Assembly: GCF_030440515.1 (NCBI RefSeq)
Contig: NZ_CP076543.1
Span: 5,280,501-5,344,500 of the forward strand
DNA length: 64,000 bases
Source: Streptomyces xanthophaeus
GTDB taxonomy: Bacteria; Actinomycetota; Actinomycetes; Streptomycetales; Streptomycetaceae
Direction of reading: 5' to 3'
Shown here: piece after piece, positions 45,651 to 55,352 of the stretch
How positions within the stretch are numbered: position 1 is the first letter of the stretch
Layout of the letters: each line of letters begins with the position of its first letter
Translations under genes and position numbers: made by a program
Notes under the pieces: model-generated
The model's input: only the letters and a program-made list of their open reading frames with translations
What the model was told of the DNA's origin: nothing
Database searches by the model: none

Positions 45651-46985
45651 TCAGGTCTTCTTCACTCGGACGGTCTGTGTCGAACGCGTGTCAAGAGTCA
45701 TCTCGTCGGCATCGGCAACCTTCGCTTTCAGCCGCACAGTACCCGCCACCGCGTCCACCACATCCACCACCTTCGCCAGGAGTCGTGCTGTGTCGGCGTT
45801 CCCGGAGGAACTCGCCAGTTGTACCGCACGCCCCAGCTTGGCCGTGGCACCACCGACATCGCCCATTTTGCGGGCTTCCAAACCTTGCTGGATAGCCTCT
45901 GCCAGCTCCGCCTGTCCGGTGTAGTGGGCGACCTGCGCGTTGATGGCGGTGGACGCCGCCAGATCGTCCGTCCACACCGCGCGCACCAGGCCCTGGGCCA
46001 GGACCGTCGGTTTCTCGTCCGGCCCGCCCGCCGTGGCCGGGAGCACGAGCGTGGCGCGGGCGGCGAGCATCTCCTGGCCCACGGTGGCCGTCGGGACGCG
46101 CACGCACACGTGGTACTCGCGGGACTCGTCGCCCCACGACCCGGTCGGGTAGTCGCCGGCGCGCGGGCCCGCCTCGGTGCGGCGGTCGGTCAGGTCCTGG
46201 AGGACGGGAGCCACCTGCTTGACGTACTGGATCTCCACGCCGACCGGGGTCCACAGGCGCAGCGCGACGTCCGCGACCTCCTTGCCCATGACGTTCTCCA
46301 TCATGCGCGTGAAGTCCTCGGCGAGATGGGCCGGGTCGGCCACGATGTCGGCGGAGCCGAGCAGCGCGTTCGCGATCCCGGTGACCTCCTTGACGTCCCA
46401 GTCGGTGCCCACCCCGCGGGCGTCGCACGTGAAGCGGCCCGCGCACGCGTCGAGGGTGGCGCGGAGCACGGCCGGCTCCTCGTGCTCGTTGCGGCCGTCG
46501 GTGAGCAGGACGCCGTGCCGGATGGCGGCGGTGGACCCGCGCAGCAGGCCGTCCGCCAGACGCAGCCAGGTGCCGATGGCGGTGCCGCCGCCCGAGCTCA
46601 GCCCGCGCAGGGCCTCCTTGGCCTGGGCGCGGGTGGTCGCGTCCGCGACCGCGAGGCGGCCCTGGCCGGGGTAGACCTCCTTGGCCACGTGCGTACCGGC
46701 GATCACGGCGAAGGCGGTGCCGTCGCGCAGGGTGTCGACGGCGGCCGCCGTGGCCTCACGGGCGCCGCGCATCTTCTCCGGCGGGTACTCCATGGACCCC
46801 GAGCAGTCGACCATGAGCACCACGGCCGCCGTGCCGTCGGCGACCGGCGCGCGCGTGGCGGCGGCACCGCCGGTGGCGGTCACCGTGACGATCGCGTGGA
46901 CGTCCCGTCCGCCCTCGGGGAGAAACTCGTTCTGGTACACCTCCACGCTGAACCGCGGGGCACTCGGTTTGGCGAAATTCGCCAT
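45651..46985 (-). CDS. Von Willebrand factor A-domain protein
   Basis: A 444-residue cytoplasmic VWA protein. The MIDAS metal site is intact: DCSGSM (residues about 59-64), the Thr of GGGTAIGTW and Asp of LLTDGRNEHE. The C-terminal half has a beta region and a TPR-like helical end (AEAIQQGLEARKMGDVGGAT). VWA domains hold protein complexes together; in this operon it probably scaffolds kinase, phosphatase or FHA partners. It follows the PP2C gene by 60 bases. Confidence 0.87.
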   Translation of the reverse strand: MANFAKPSAPRFSVEVYQNEFLPEGGRDVHAIVTVTATGGAAATRAPVADGTAAVVLMVDCSGSMEYPPEKMRGAREATAAAVDTLRDGTAFAVIAGTHVAKEVYPGQGRLAVADATTRAQAKEALRGLSSGGGTAIGTWLRLADGLLRGSTAAIRHGVLLTDGRNEHEEPAVLRATLDACAGRFTCDARGVGTDWDVKEVTGIANALLGSADIVADPAHLAEDFTRMMENVMGKEVADVALRLWTPVGVEIQYVKQVAPVLQDLTDRRTEAGPRAGDYPTGSWGDESREYHVCVRVPTATVGQEMLAARATLVLPATAGGPDEKPTVLAQGLVRAVWTDDLAASTAINAQVAHYTGQAELAEAIQQGLEARKMGDVGGATAKLGRAVQLASSSGNADTARLLAKVVDVVDAVAGTVRLKAKVADADEMTLDTRSTQTVRVKKT

Positions 46986-47045
46986 CGGTTGGACTCCTAG
47001 GGGGCTCGGGCAGGCGGGTCAGACCTGCGGGCGCGCTTCCACTTC

Positions 47046-48581
47046 CTATTCCGGTCCTGCCGCCGGGCCCGGCTCCGCATCCGGTCCCGGTTCCTGCTCG
47101 GGGTGCGTGGCGAACGGCACGACCGCCACGGTGACGTTGTCGTGGCCGCCGCCGTCGAGTGCGTACCCCACCAGTACCTGGGCGCTGTGCAGCGGGCGGG
47201 TCGCGGCGTCGGCGGGTACCACCTGGGCCATCTCCCGCGCGGATTCCGCGTAGTTCCACAGTCCGTCGGTGCAGACCACCACCACCCCGGGGTGGTCGGG
47301 CTTGAAGGTCGCGGTGTGCGGTTCGAGGTCGTACGCGTCGGCCCCCAGCCAGCCGGTGATGGCGTGCGCGCGGACGTCCGCGTAGGCCTCGGCCTCGCCC
47401 ATCAGACCGGCGGCGACCATCTGGGCGGCCCAGGAGTCGTCCTCGGTGAGGCGCCGGGGCAGGGCGGCGCGGTCGTCGGGCACCCAGTAGGCACGGCTGT
47501 CGCCCACCCAGCCGATGGTCAGCAGGCCGCCGCCGACGACGGCGCCGACCAGCGTGCAGGCGGGGGCGTTCTGCGCGCCGGGGGTCTCCGGAGCCAGGGC
47601 GTTCACCGCTTCGGCGGCGGCCAGGATCGCCTCGTGCATGGCCTCCTGGGGGTGGGCGCCGCGCGGGAGCGCTTCGAGCAGCGCCTCGTTGGCGGCGACG
47701 GCCGCGGCGGCCGACGCCTCGTCGGGGCGGCTGGCGGAGGAGACGCCGTCGCAGACGATGGCGACGGTGGCGGCGGAGCCGTCGGGCAGGGCGGTGGCCG
47801 ACACGGCGAACGAGTCCTCGTTGCGGTGGTGGCGCAGTCCCCGGTCGGTGACGGCGGCGACGCTCCCGAGCTCCTCCTCGATGTGGTCGCGCTCGCGGGG
47901 CTGCGCGTGCCCGCAGTGCTCGCAGTACCCGTCGGTGTCGACGTGCCCGGCGCGGCAGGCGACGCAGGTCTTCCCGCCGGCCGCGCCGCCGGTCTGGGAC
48001 GGATTCTCGTACGGGGCTTCGCCCGCGCCCCAGGGCGTCCCCTCCGCGGGCGTGCCGGGGTCGCCCCCGGGCCGGTCGTGGCGGGTCTCGGGACCGTCCG
48101 CGGCGCCGTACGGGTGCTCGGCCGCGCCCCACGGGGTGCCTTCCGGCGGGGTGCCGTCGCCGTACGGGTTCCCGTGGCCGGAGGCGGCGTAGGTGACCCC
48201 GGCCGGACCCTGCCGAGGCTCCGCTTCAGGCTCCGGTTCGGCCGGGGCGGTGACCCAGGCGGCCGGGTCGCCGACCAGCGTCGGCGCGGCCGCGGCCACG
48301 CTGCCCCAGCCGGGGGCGGGCTCGGCGGCCGCGTGCGGGACGCCGGGAGCCGGGGCCGGGCTCCCGTAACCGCCCGCCGCAGCACCCGCAGCGCCCGCGG
48401 CGGACGCGCCGGCCGGCCGGGCCGGTGGCGTCGGGGGCGCCGGTGGGATGGGGATGGTCGGGTGGTCCACGGCTGCCGGGGGAGGCGCGCTCACGGCGTA
48501 GCCGCAGACCCCGCAGAAACGGTCACCCTCCTCCAGGGGTTCCGCGCAGCTGGGGCAGCCCGACAGCCGATGCATCGACAT
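47046..48581 (-). CDS. PP2C-family Ser/Thr phosphatase with zinc ribbons
   Basis: A 511-residue protein. A zinc ribbon lies at residues 8-27 (CPSCAEPL..FCGVCGY), then a 160-residue Pro/Ala-rich linker with two copies of EGTPWGA, a second ribbon (CVACRAGH..YCEHCGH) and a PP2C domain (about 240-490). Metal-binding residues are present in RNEDSFAVS, VCDGVSS, WVGDSRAYW and GGHDNVTV. It would dephosphorylate targets of the neighbouring PknG-like kinase. Its start overlaps the kinase stop, so they are coupled. Confidence 0.9.
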   Translation of the reverse strand: MSMHRLSGCPSCAEPLEEGDRFCGVCGYAVSAPPPAAVDHPTIPIPPAPPTPPARPAGASAAGAAGAAAGGYGSPAPAPGVPHAAAEPAPGWGSVAAAAPTLVGDPAAWVTAPAEPEPEAEPRQGPAGVTYAASGHGNPYGDGTPPEGTPWGAAEHPYGAADGPETRHDRPGGDPGTPAEGTPWGAGEAPYENPSQTGGAAGGKTCVACRAGHVDTDGYCEHCGHAQPRERDHIEEELGSVAAVTDRGLRHHRNEDSFAVSATALPDGSAATVAIVCDGVSSASRPDEASAAAAVAANEALLEALPRGAHPQEAMHEAILAAAEAVNALAPETPGAQNAPACTLVGAVVGGGLLTIGWVGDSRAYWVPDDRAALPRRLTEDDSWAAQMVAAGLMGEAEAYADVRAHAITGWLGADAYDLEPHTATFKPDHPGVVVVCTDGLWNYAESAREMAQVVPADAATRPLHSAQVLVGYALDGGGHDNVTVAVVPFATHPEQEPGPDAEPGPAAGPE

Positions 48582-48584
48582 CAC

Positions 48585-51419
48585 TCACACCCACGTCCGG
48601 GGACGGAAACGGTTTGCCCGCTCCACCAGTTCGATCCTCTCCTCGCCACGCCGCGCCAGCCGTGCGAGGACGCGGTACGAGCGCTCCAGTCCGAAGCGCA
48701 GGCCCCGCTCGTCCAGTTGACTGCCGAGCAGCGAGGTCCGACCGGGGTCGGAACCCCGGCTACCCGACAGTACCCAGTCCAGGGCCGAGCCCAGAACCTC
48801 CGTCGCGAGCCGCTCCTGACGCTCCGGGTCCAGTCCGAACCGCCGCAGGGCTTCCACCTGGTCCGCGGCGGCCGCCAGGTCGGCCAGCAGCGGCTCGTGA
48901 GGGGACCGGTCGCGCAGACGTGCGCGTACGGCCGCCACCCGCGCGGCGGTGTAGTGGATGGACGCCTCGGGCACGGATTCCAGCGTGCGCACGGCCGCGT
49001 CCCGGTCCCCGGCGGCCAGCTGGACGCGGGCCAGCCCGAAGGCCGCGCTCACGAATCCCGGGTCGGTTATCCACACGAGGCGGTAGTACTCGGCGGCGTT
49101 GTCCAGCTGGCCCAGCACCTCCGCGCACAGCCCCAGCGCCAGCTTCGGCGCGGGCTCGCCCGGGAAGGCGTCGTAGATCGCGTCGAAGGACAGGGCCGCT
49201 ATCTCGTCGTCACCGGTGGCCAGCGAGGCGATGCCACGGGCCCACACCACCCGCCAGTCGTCCGGATGCCCGGCCTCCAGATCCGCCAGGGTGTGCCCGG
49301 CCTCGGCCAGTTCGCCCAGCTCCAGGCGGGCCCGCAGCTCCCGCAGCCGCAACTCCGCCGAATCCGCCGGCGCCGCGCTCAGAGCGCCCAGCAGGTCACC
49401 CGGCGCGGAGGCCAGCAGACCCGTCAGGAAACCGGCGTTCGGGTCGGCCGCGTCCACCAGCGGTACGGGCAGGGCCAGCGCGGTGTCGCGCGCGTCGAGG
49501 GTCGTCGCTCTCGAAGCAGCCGGCTCCGGGGACAGGAGTACGGGTACGGGTGCGGGTGCGGCCCCCGCGCCCTGGACCGCGGCGGGCGGCGAGGGCCGCT
49601 GCCCCGGCACGCCCGTCACCCGCGTGGCGGTGGTCCCGAGCCCGGCCACGCCCGCCCCCGGTCCGCCGGTCGCCGGCGGCCACGTACCCGCCGCGCCGCC
49701 GCCGGCCGTCCCGGCCACGGGCGTCCCGCCGGGCGGGGTGCCTCCGGCGGGGGTACGGCCCTGCGGGCCGAGCGCCCCGGCGGCCGCCGCCCCGGGCAGG
49801 GCGGCGCCACCGGCCGCATGCGCTCCGGCCGCTGCCCGGCCGCGGCCGGCGAGCCCGAACAGTGCGGCGCCCCGCCGGGAGGCGATCGGCCGGTAGCCGA
49901 GCCGGGAGACGACGGTGTCGACCGCGTCGGCGAACAGCTGGGTGTCCGGAACCCGCAGCTCCGGGCCGAAGAGGGTCGACAGCTGCGGCCGCGGCCGGCC
50001 CGTCTGCAGGGCGACCACCTCCCGCAGCACGCCCGTCAGCTGGTCCGCCATCTCCTGCGCGGACGAGAACCGCCGGCCCGGGTCCGGATCGGTGGCCCGG
50101 ACCAGCAGCCGGTAGAAGGACTCGTACCGCCGGAACACCTCGATGTGCTCCGGATCCGGCAGCGAATCCACGAACACATTGGTGTAGCCCTGGAAGTCGA
50201 AGGTCAGCACGGCCAGCGTCCGCGCCACCGTGTAGAGGTCGGAGGCGACCGAGGGGCCCAGCTCCGCGACCTCGGGGGCCTGGTAGCCCACCGTGCCGTA
50301 GATGGCCGACTCGGCGTCGTCCATCCGCCGTACCGCGCCCATGTCGATCAGCTTCAGCTGGTCCTGCTGCTGGATCGCGTTGTCGACCTTGAAGTCGCAG
50401 TACAGGAGGTTCCTGCTGTGCAGGTGGCCGAGCGCCTCCAGGGCCTCGATGCCGTAGGCGCACGCCTGCTCCACCGGCAGCGGGTCGCGCCGCCCGTCCG
50501 GCCGGCGCCGCTCGTTCGCGATCTCCTTCAGCGATTTGCCGCCGACGTACTCCATGACGATGTACCCGTCCAGCGAACCCGTCCGCTGGTCCAGGTGCTC
50601 CACGAAGTTGTAGATCCGCACGATGTTGGAGTGCTCGATCTCCGCGAGGAAGCGCCGCTCCGAGATCGCGGCCTCCATCGCGTCCTGGTCCCCGGTGTCC
50701 AGCAGGCCCTTGAGCACCACCCACCGGTCCGCGACCGCCCGGTCCACCGCCAGGTACACCCAGCCGAGACCGCCGTGCGCGAGGCAGCCCGCCACCTCGT
50801 ACTGGCCGCGCACCACATCACCGGAGCGCAGCTTGGGCACGAAGGAATACGGGTGTCCGCACTTCGTGCAGAACCCTTCCGTCCGGCCCGGCCGGTCGCC
50901 CCGGGAGCGGCCCACCGGGGCCCCGCAGTCCGAGCGCGAGCAGAACCGCTTGCGCTCCGGCACCTCCGGGTTCTCCAGGACCGCGGTCGAGGGATTCGGA
51001 CGCGGCACCTCCGGCACGTTGACCAGACCGGCGCCCAGCCGGCTGCGGCCCGAGGCCGCCGAGCCCGAACTGCGCACCGACACCGAACGGGTGGAGGTCG
51101 TCCCCGACACCGAGCGCGACAGCCGCCCGGACACCGAGCGGCGCGAGGAGGAGGACCGGGAGGACCGGGCCGAGGCCGAGGACCGTGCCGAGCCGTGGGA
51201 GCCCTGCGAGCCCATCGAGCCACGGGACCCGCCCGAGCCCAGGGAGCCCCGGGCCGCGCTCGTCATCCCCGTCGGCGGCGACACCAGTTCGTCCGCGCCC
51301 GCCGCGATGGAGCCGATCGGCGCCAGCCCGCACGTGTCGCAGTAGACCTCGCCGCCGCCCATGTCCTCGTACGCCCCCGGACAGCCGGGACGAACGCAGG
51401 CGGTTCCGATCAGGCTCAT
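48585..51419 (-). CDS. pknG: PknG-like Ser/Thr protein kinase with TPR domain
   Basis: A 944-residue kinase. A zinc ribbon at residues 8-31 (CVRPGCPG..YCDTCG) precedes a 75-residue Ser/Arg-rich tail, then a rubredoxin-like ribbon (FCSRSDCG..FCTKCGHPY). The kinase domain starts near 205: LAHGGLGWVYLAVD is the Gly loop as in M. tuberculosis PknG, Lys237 lies in VVLKGLLD, and the catalytic loop reads YCDFKVDN, then IDMGAVRR. The C-terminus (about 700-944) is TPR-like helices. PknG controls glutamate/2-oxoglutarate metabolism through FHA proteins. GTP/ATP sites are intact. Confidence 0.93.
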   Translation of the reverse strand: MSLIGTACVRPGCPGAYEDMGGGEVYCDTCGLAPIGSIAAGADELVSPPTGMTSAARGSLGSGGSRGSMGSQGSHGSARSSASARSSRSSSSRRSVSGRLSRSVSGTTSTRSVSVRSSGSAASGRSRLGAGLVNVPEVPRPNPSTAVLENPEVPERKRFCSRSDCGAPVGRSRGDRPGRTEGFCTKCGHPYSFVPKLRSGDVVRGQYEVAGCLAHGGLGWVYLAVDRAVADRWVVLKGLLDTGDQDAMEAAISERRFLAEIEHSNIVRIYNFVEHLDQRTGSLDGYIVMEYVGGKSLKEIANERRRPDGRRDPLPVEQACAYGIEALEALGHLHSRNLLYCDFKVDNAIQQQDQLKLIDMGAVRRMDDAESAIYGTVGYQAPEVAELGPSVASDLYTVARTLAVLTFDFQGYTNVFVDSLPDPEHIEVFRRYESFYRLLVRATDPDPGRRFSSAQEMADQLTGVLREVVALQTGRPRPQLSTLFGPELRVPDTQLFADAVDTVVSRLGYRPIASRRGAALFGLAGRGRAAAGAHAAGGAALPGAAAAGALGPQGRTPAGGTPPGGTPVAGTAGGGAAGTWPPATGGPGAGVAGLGTTATRVTGVPGQRPSPPAAVQGAGAAPAPVPVLLSPEPAASRATTLDARDTALALPVPLVDAADPNAGFLTGLLASAPGDLLGALSAAPADSAELRLRELRARLELGELAEAGHTLADLEAGHPDDWRVVWARGIASLATGDDEIAALSFDAIYDAFPGEPAPKLALGLCAEVLGQLDNAAEYYRLVWITDPGFVSAAFGLARVQLAAGDRDAAVRTLESVPEASIHYTAARVAAVRARLRDRSPHEPLLADLAAAADQVEALRRFGLDPERQERLATEVLGSALDWVLSGSRGSDPGRTSLLGSQLDERGLRFGLERSYRVLARLARRGEERIELVERANRFRPRTWV

Positions 51420-52807
51420 GCGTCCTCCTCTCCGGGCCCGTCGGGCCGCTGTTCCTGGTGTAGTGGTTGTTCGGGCCGGTCCTGGGGCGGCGTCAGCGAC
51501 TCCGCCGTCGCCTGCTGGTAGCGCAGGACGGCCTGTTCGGCGGCCCGCAGATCGCAGGGCGCGCTCCACAGCATCCGCCGGGCGGTGTCGTACCGCTCGA
51601 TCAGCAGGGGGTCCTCCGCCATTCCGTGGCGGGCCACCTTCGCCTTGTACGCGTCGAGCCGCCCGCGCAGCTCGGCCCGTACGGCCAGGGGCGCCGTCAC
51701 CGCGGTCAACGATTCACGGGCCCGCCGCAGTTCCTCCTCGGCGCGCTCCTCCAGGGATTCCAGCAGCGGCGAGAGCCGGTGCCAGCGCGCCTGGCGCCGG
51801 TGCTCCGCCGCCGCCGCGAGCTGCTCCTGGAGCACCGTGGGCGGGCCGCTCACCGCGGGCACCTCGGACGCGGCGATCTTCGCCAGCACCTCGCCGCGCG
51901 CGGTCCGCGCCTCCGCCAGGGTCCGGTCGGCCCGCGAGAGCACGTCCCGCAGGGCGATCAGCCGCTGCTCGGCGTCCTGCCGTACGTCCAGCACCGCCTC
52001 GATCTCGCGGCGTACGTCCTCCAGCGCGAGCGCGGCCCGGTCGTAGCGCCCGGTGTCCGGACGGCCGCCGCCGGGCGCGGAGCTGCCCGTCGCGGGCAGC
52101 CAGAAGGCCAGCGGATCCGCGATCACCCGGGTGCGCAGCTCCGTCAGCTCGGCGGTGATGTCCTCCAGGTCGTCGCCGGAGGGGTGCTCGCCCGGCCGCA
52201 CACCCACCGAGTGGGCCAGCGAGCGGGTGCGGTGCAGCTCGGCGGCGAGCAGGTCGATCCGGGCGGGCAGCGCCGACCACACGGCGTCGGCGGCGACCAC
52301 CACGTCGAGCGAGCGCGCGTACAGGCCGTTCATCCGGGCCACCAGCTCGGCGAGCGAGAGCCGCTCCGCCAGCGCGACGCCCTCGGCGCCGGCCCCGGCG
52401 ATCAGCACTCCGGGCCCGCGCAGCCGCTCGGTCAGCTCGATCAGGTCCTCGCGGTTCGGCCAGCGGCGCCGCTCCCGTACCTCCCGGGCGGCGGTCAGGG
52501 CCCCGCTGTAGGCGTCGAAGTACGTCCACAGCCGGGTGATGTCCGCGTCGGCGGCCGTCCACCGCTCCTTGGTGGTCCCGCTCAGCGCGGCGCCCTCCAG
52601 CAGCCGGCGCCCGGCGTGGTCCTGGAGGGCGAGCAGCGAGGTCTCGACGGCCTCGTGCTCCGCGCCCAGCCGGGCCAGGGCGCGGTCGACGTCGTCCCGG
52701 TCCATCACTGCAGACCCCACCTCCACCGGCTGTGCCTCCGCTTCCGCCGCCTCCGTGTCCGTCCTCGTATCCTGCCCCGCGCCCGGTCCCGTGTCCGAAA
52801 CCGTCAC
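51416..52807 (-). CDS. Large coiled-coil protein of the PknG operon
   Basis: A 463-residue soluble, mostly alpha-helical protein that I cannot assign to a named family. It is rich in Glu, Arg and Leu with long coiled coils (AALALEDVRREIEAVLDVRQ, EERAEEELRRARESLTAV). Its stop overlaps the pknG start by 4 bases (ATGA). The GTG start at 52807 is chosen for coupling to the upstream gene; ATG at 52705 (MDRDDVDRAL) is the alternative. An adaptor between GlnX and PknG is a guess from its place in the operon. Confidence 0.72.
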   Translation of the reverse strand: MTVSDTGPGAGQDTRTDTEAAEAEAQPVEVGSAVMDRDDVDRALARLGAEHEAVETSLLALQDHAGRRLLEGAALSGTTKERWTAADADITRLWTYFDAYSGALTAAREVRERRRWPNREDLIELTERLRGPGVLIAGAGAEGVALAERLSLAELVARMNGLYARSLDVVVAADAVWSALPARIDLLAAELHRTRSLAHSVGVRPGEHPSGDDLEDITAELTELRTRVIADPLAFWLPATGSSAPGGGRPDTGRYDRAALALEDVRREIEAVLDVRQDAEQRLIALRDVLSRADRTLAEARTARGEVLAKIAASEVPAVSGPPTVLQEQLAAAAEHRRQARWHRLSPLLESLEERAEEELRRARESLTAVTAPLAVRAELRGRLDAYKAKVARHGMAEDPLLIERYDTARRMLWSAPCDLRAAEQAVLRYQQATAESLTPPQDRPEQPLHQEQRPDGPGEEDA

Positions 52808-52812
52808 GGGCC

Positions 52813-53946
52813 TCAGCCGTCCCGGTACTTGGGCGCGGGGGGCGCCGTCACGCCCGGCAGCACGGGCTGCAGGTGCTTGAGGTACGCCTTCATCCACGGG
52901 CTGTCACCGCCGCCCGCGCGGTAGTTCTCCAGCACCTTGTTGACCCGGCGGACCAGGTCCGGTGCGTCCTTGTTCATCGCCACACCGTAGAACTCGCGGG
53001 TGAAGGGCGAGCCCACCAGCTGCACCGACGGGTCCTGTGCGGCCTGGCCGGCCGCGAGGGCGTTGTCCGTGATGATGCCGTCGACCTCGCCCAGCTGCAG
53101 CCGGACCAGGCAGTCCAGCTGGTTGGCGACGGTGACCGGCACCGAGCCGTACGACTGGGCCTTCAGGGCCGCCTCCGCCGTGGAACCGGCCGCGAAACAT
53201 ATCCGCCGGTCCTTCAGCGAGGGGTCGTACCCGGTGATCGGCGATCCCTTGGGCGCCAGCACCTGCTGCCCGGCCTCGAAGTAGGCCGTCGAGAAGGCGA
53301 CGTCCTCCAGCCGCTTGCAGTTGATGGTCATGGTCCGTACGACGATGTCGACGCGCCCCTCCTGGAGGGCGGGGATGCGCTGACTGGTGGGGATGGCCCG
53401 GTAGATGACCGCGTTCTCGTCGCCCAGGATGTCCTTGGCGATGGCCTTGACCAGGTCGATGTCGAAGCCGTCGAGGCGGCTGCCCTCGGCGGTCTGGTTG
53501 CGGTAGCCCCAGCGGAAGCTGTTCTGGTCCACGCCTGCGACGAGCTTGCCGGCCGCCTTGATCCGGGCGATGGCCGCGCCGTCCACGTCGGAGGGGCGCA
53601 GGCTGGCCTCGGGGTCCTGGCAGGTGTCGGTGAGGGCCCAGGGCGCGGCCGGGGCCGCCGCCATCGAGGCGGGCCGGCGGACCACCGGCCGGCCGGTGTC
53701 GGGCGTCGCGTGGGCCAGCGGCAGCAGCACGACGGCGGCGGTCGTCGCGCAGGCGACGGCCATCGCGCTCACCCCGCCCCAGCCGCGCAGCCGGCGCGCG
53801 GCCCGGCGGATGCCGGAGGCCGCGCCCGCGGTCGCCGCCCGCCCGGCCCGGCCCGTCCGGCTCTCCCGGCCCGCGTGGCTCTCGTGGCCCTCATGGTTCT
53901 CGTGACCTTCGGCGGCCCGCCTCGCCCGTATCCGCATCGCGCTCAC
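52813..53946 (-). CDS. glnH: GlnH-like amino-acid-binding protein
   Basis: A 377-residue periplasmic-binding-protein family 3 protein. A basic n-region and membrane helix (VSAMAVACATTAAVVLLPLA) precede the binding domain (about 115-370), with LVAGVDQNSFRWGYRN, GFDIDLVKAIAKD and a C-terminal EFYGVAMNKDAPDLV. In mycobacteria the equivalent GlnH binds Asp/Glu outside the cell and signals through GlnX to PknG. Here there is no lipobox Cys after the helix, so it is either helix-anchored or cleaved. The GTG start overlaps the stop of glnX (GTGA). Confidence 0.88.
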   Translation of the reverse strand: MSAMRIRARRAAEGHENHEGHESHAGRESRTGRAGRAATAGAASGIRRAARRLRGWGGVSAMAVACATTAAVVLLPLAHATPDTGRPVVRRPASMAAAPAAPWALTDTCQDPEASLRPSDVDGAAIARIKAAGKLVAGVDQNSFRWGYRNQTAEGSRLDGFDIDLVKAIAKDILGDENAVIYRAIPTSQRIPALQEGRVDIVVRTMTINCKRLEDVAFSTAYFEAGQQVLAPKGSPITGYDPSLKDRRICFAAGSTAEAALKAQSYGSVPVTVANQLDCLVRLQLGEVDGIITDNALAAGQAAQDPSVQLVGSPFTREFYGVAMNKDAPDLVRRVNKVLENYRAGGGDSPWMKAYLKHLQPVLPGVTAPPAPKYRDG

Positions 53947-55352
53947 CTGTACTCCGAAAGCCTGCGGCCGATGCCGAGCAGGGCCGCTGCCGCACCGATG
54001 ACCACGAGGACCGCGGCCCCCGTCACCAGACCGCCCAGCGCGCCGAGCCCGTCCTGGGCGGACCGGGTGAACTCCCGCTGCTCGTGGGCGACGGCCTGTT
54101 CCAGGGAGGCGTCCACCGTGTCGAAGGCGGCGCCGCTGCTCTCCTTGTGCTTCTCGTCCCCGACGACCTGGGGCAGCGCGGCCTCGTAGTCCCCCTTCAA
54201 GTCCGCCTCCCGGGCCGCCGTGTGCCGCTGCTTCCACTGCTTCACACCGTCCGCGGCCCGGCTGACCGGGTCCTGGCCGGCCGCGTCGTCGGCGAGCCGC
54301 AGCGCGGTCGCCAGTCCGGCGTCCAGCTGCTTCATGTTGTTCGTGAAGTCCACGTCGTACTTGTCGGACTTCTTGTCCTCGGCCAGTACGGCGCCCCGCG
54401 CGATCAGGGTCAGGTTCTCCCCGGCCCGCGCCTGCAGGGAGGCGATCCGCGCGTCGTTGAGCACCTTCATCGACTCCTGCCCGTCCGCCCGGGCCTCGCT
54501 CAGCGAGGCCCGCGCCACCGTGTGCCCCACGGTCAGCCACAGCAGGACCACCACCGACGCGGCCGTCGCGGCCACCAGCCCGTGGTTGAGGACCCGGTTC
54601 GTGTGCCGGTAGTTGCGCCGCTGCGCCCAGACCAGGGCGGCGACCGCGAGCAGGCCCAGCCCGATCGAGGCCAGCGGCCAGGACCGGGCGTCGTCGTCGT
54701 CCGTGTAGAGCCGCTTGGTCTCCGACTCGTACAGCCGCTGCGCGGCGGGCAGCAGCTGGGTGGTCATCTGCTCGTTGGCGTAGCGCAGGTAGGCGCCGCC
54801 CAGCGGCAGGCCCTGCCGGTTGGTGGCCCGGGCCTGCTCGATCAGACCGGTGTAGCGCGGGAGCTGCTCGCTCAGCACGGTGATCTGCCGGCGGGAGTCC
54901 TCGTTGCCGCCGGTGTTGGCGGCCGCGCTCACCAGCAGCTTGGAGGCGTTGGCGATGTCCTTCTCGTACCGCTGGCGGACCTCGCGCGGTTCCTGGGCGC
55001 CCAGCAGGAACCCGCTGGAGGAGGTCGTGTCGGCGTCCGCCAGGGAGCGGTAGATGCTCGCGGCGTCAGCGCTCAGCGGCTGGCTGCGGCTCACCACGTC
55101 GTCGGCGGCCGCGGCCCGGTCGGAGATCTCCCAGACGCTCACCGTGCCGAACAGCATGATCAGGGCGGCCAGTACCGCGCCGATGATCCGCAGCCGGCCC
55201 GGCTCGGTGGTCGCCGCCTCGCGCAGCCGCTCCACGCCCTCGGCCCAGGCGGTGCCCCGTCCGGGCGGCCCGCCGGGCGGTGGCGCCGTCGGCCCGGCGG
55301 ACGGCACGGACGTACCGCCCCCGGGCGCGGGCGCGCGTGATGTGATCGCCAC
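53943..55352 (-). CDS. glnX: GlnX-like four-helix membrane protein
   Basis: A 469-residue membrane protein. Four helices lie near residues 58-78, 225-242, 258-278 and 437-457, with two outer helical domains between helices 1-2 and 3-4. This is the architecture of mycobacterial GlnX, which passes GlnH signals to PknG. There is no kinase or HAMP domain. GGGGGAGG lies 5 bases before the GTG start, the strongest ribosome site in the operon, consistent with first-gene position. The gap to the sugar kinase gene upstream is 207 bases, which should hold the operon promoter. Confidence 0.85.
   Translation of the reverse strand: MAITSRAPAPGGGTSVPSAGPTAPPPGGPPGRGTAWAEGVERLREAATTEPGRLRIIGAVLAALIMLFGTVSVWEISDRAAAADDVVSRSQPLSADAASIYRSLADADTTSSSGFLLGAQEPREVRQRYEKDIANASKLLVSAAANTGGNEDSRRQITVLSEQLPRYTGLIEQARATNRQGLPLGGAYLRYANEQMTTQLLPAAQRLYESETKRLYTDDDDARSWPLASIGLGLLAVAALVWAQRRNYRHTNRVLNHGLVAATAASVVVLLWLTVGHTVARASLSEARADGQESMKVLNDARIASLQARAGENLTLIARGAVLAEDKKSDKYDVDFTNNMKQLDAGLATALRLADDAAGQDPVSRAADGVKQWKQRHTAAREADLKGDYEAALPQVVGDEKHKESSGAAFDTVDASLEQAVAHEQREFTRSAQDGLGALGGLVTGAAVLVVIGAAAALLGIGRRLSEYR

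Noticed and set aside
47103..51521. A 1472-codon open frame on the plus strand
   Set aside because: It is antisense to the PP2C and PknG genes, is full of Arg/Gly/Pro without domains, and exists only because high-GC coding DNA rarely has stops in that frame.
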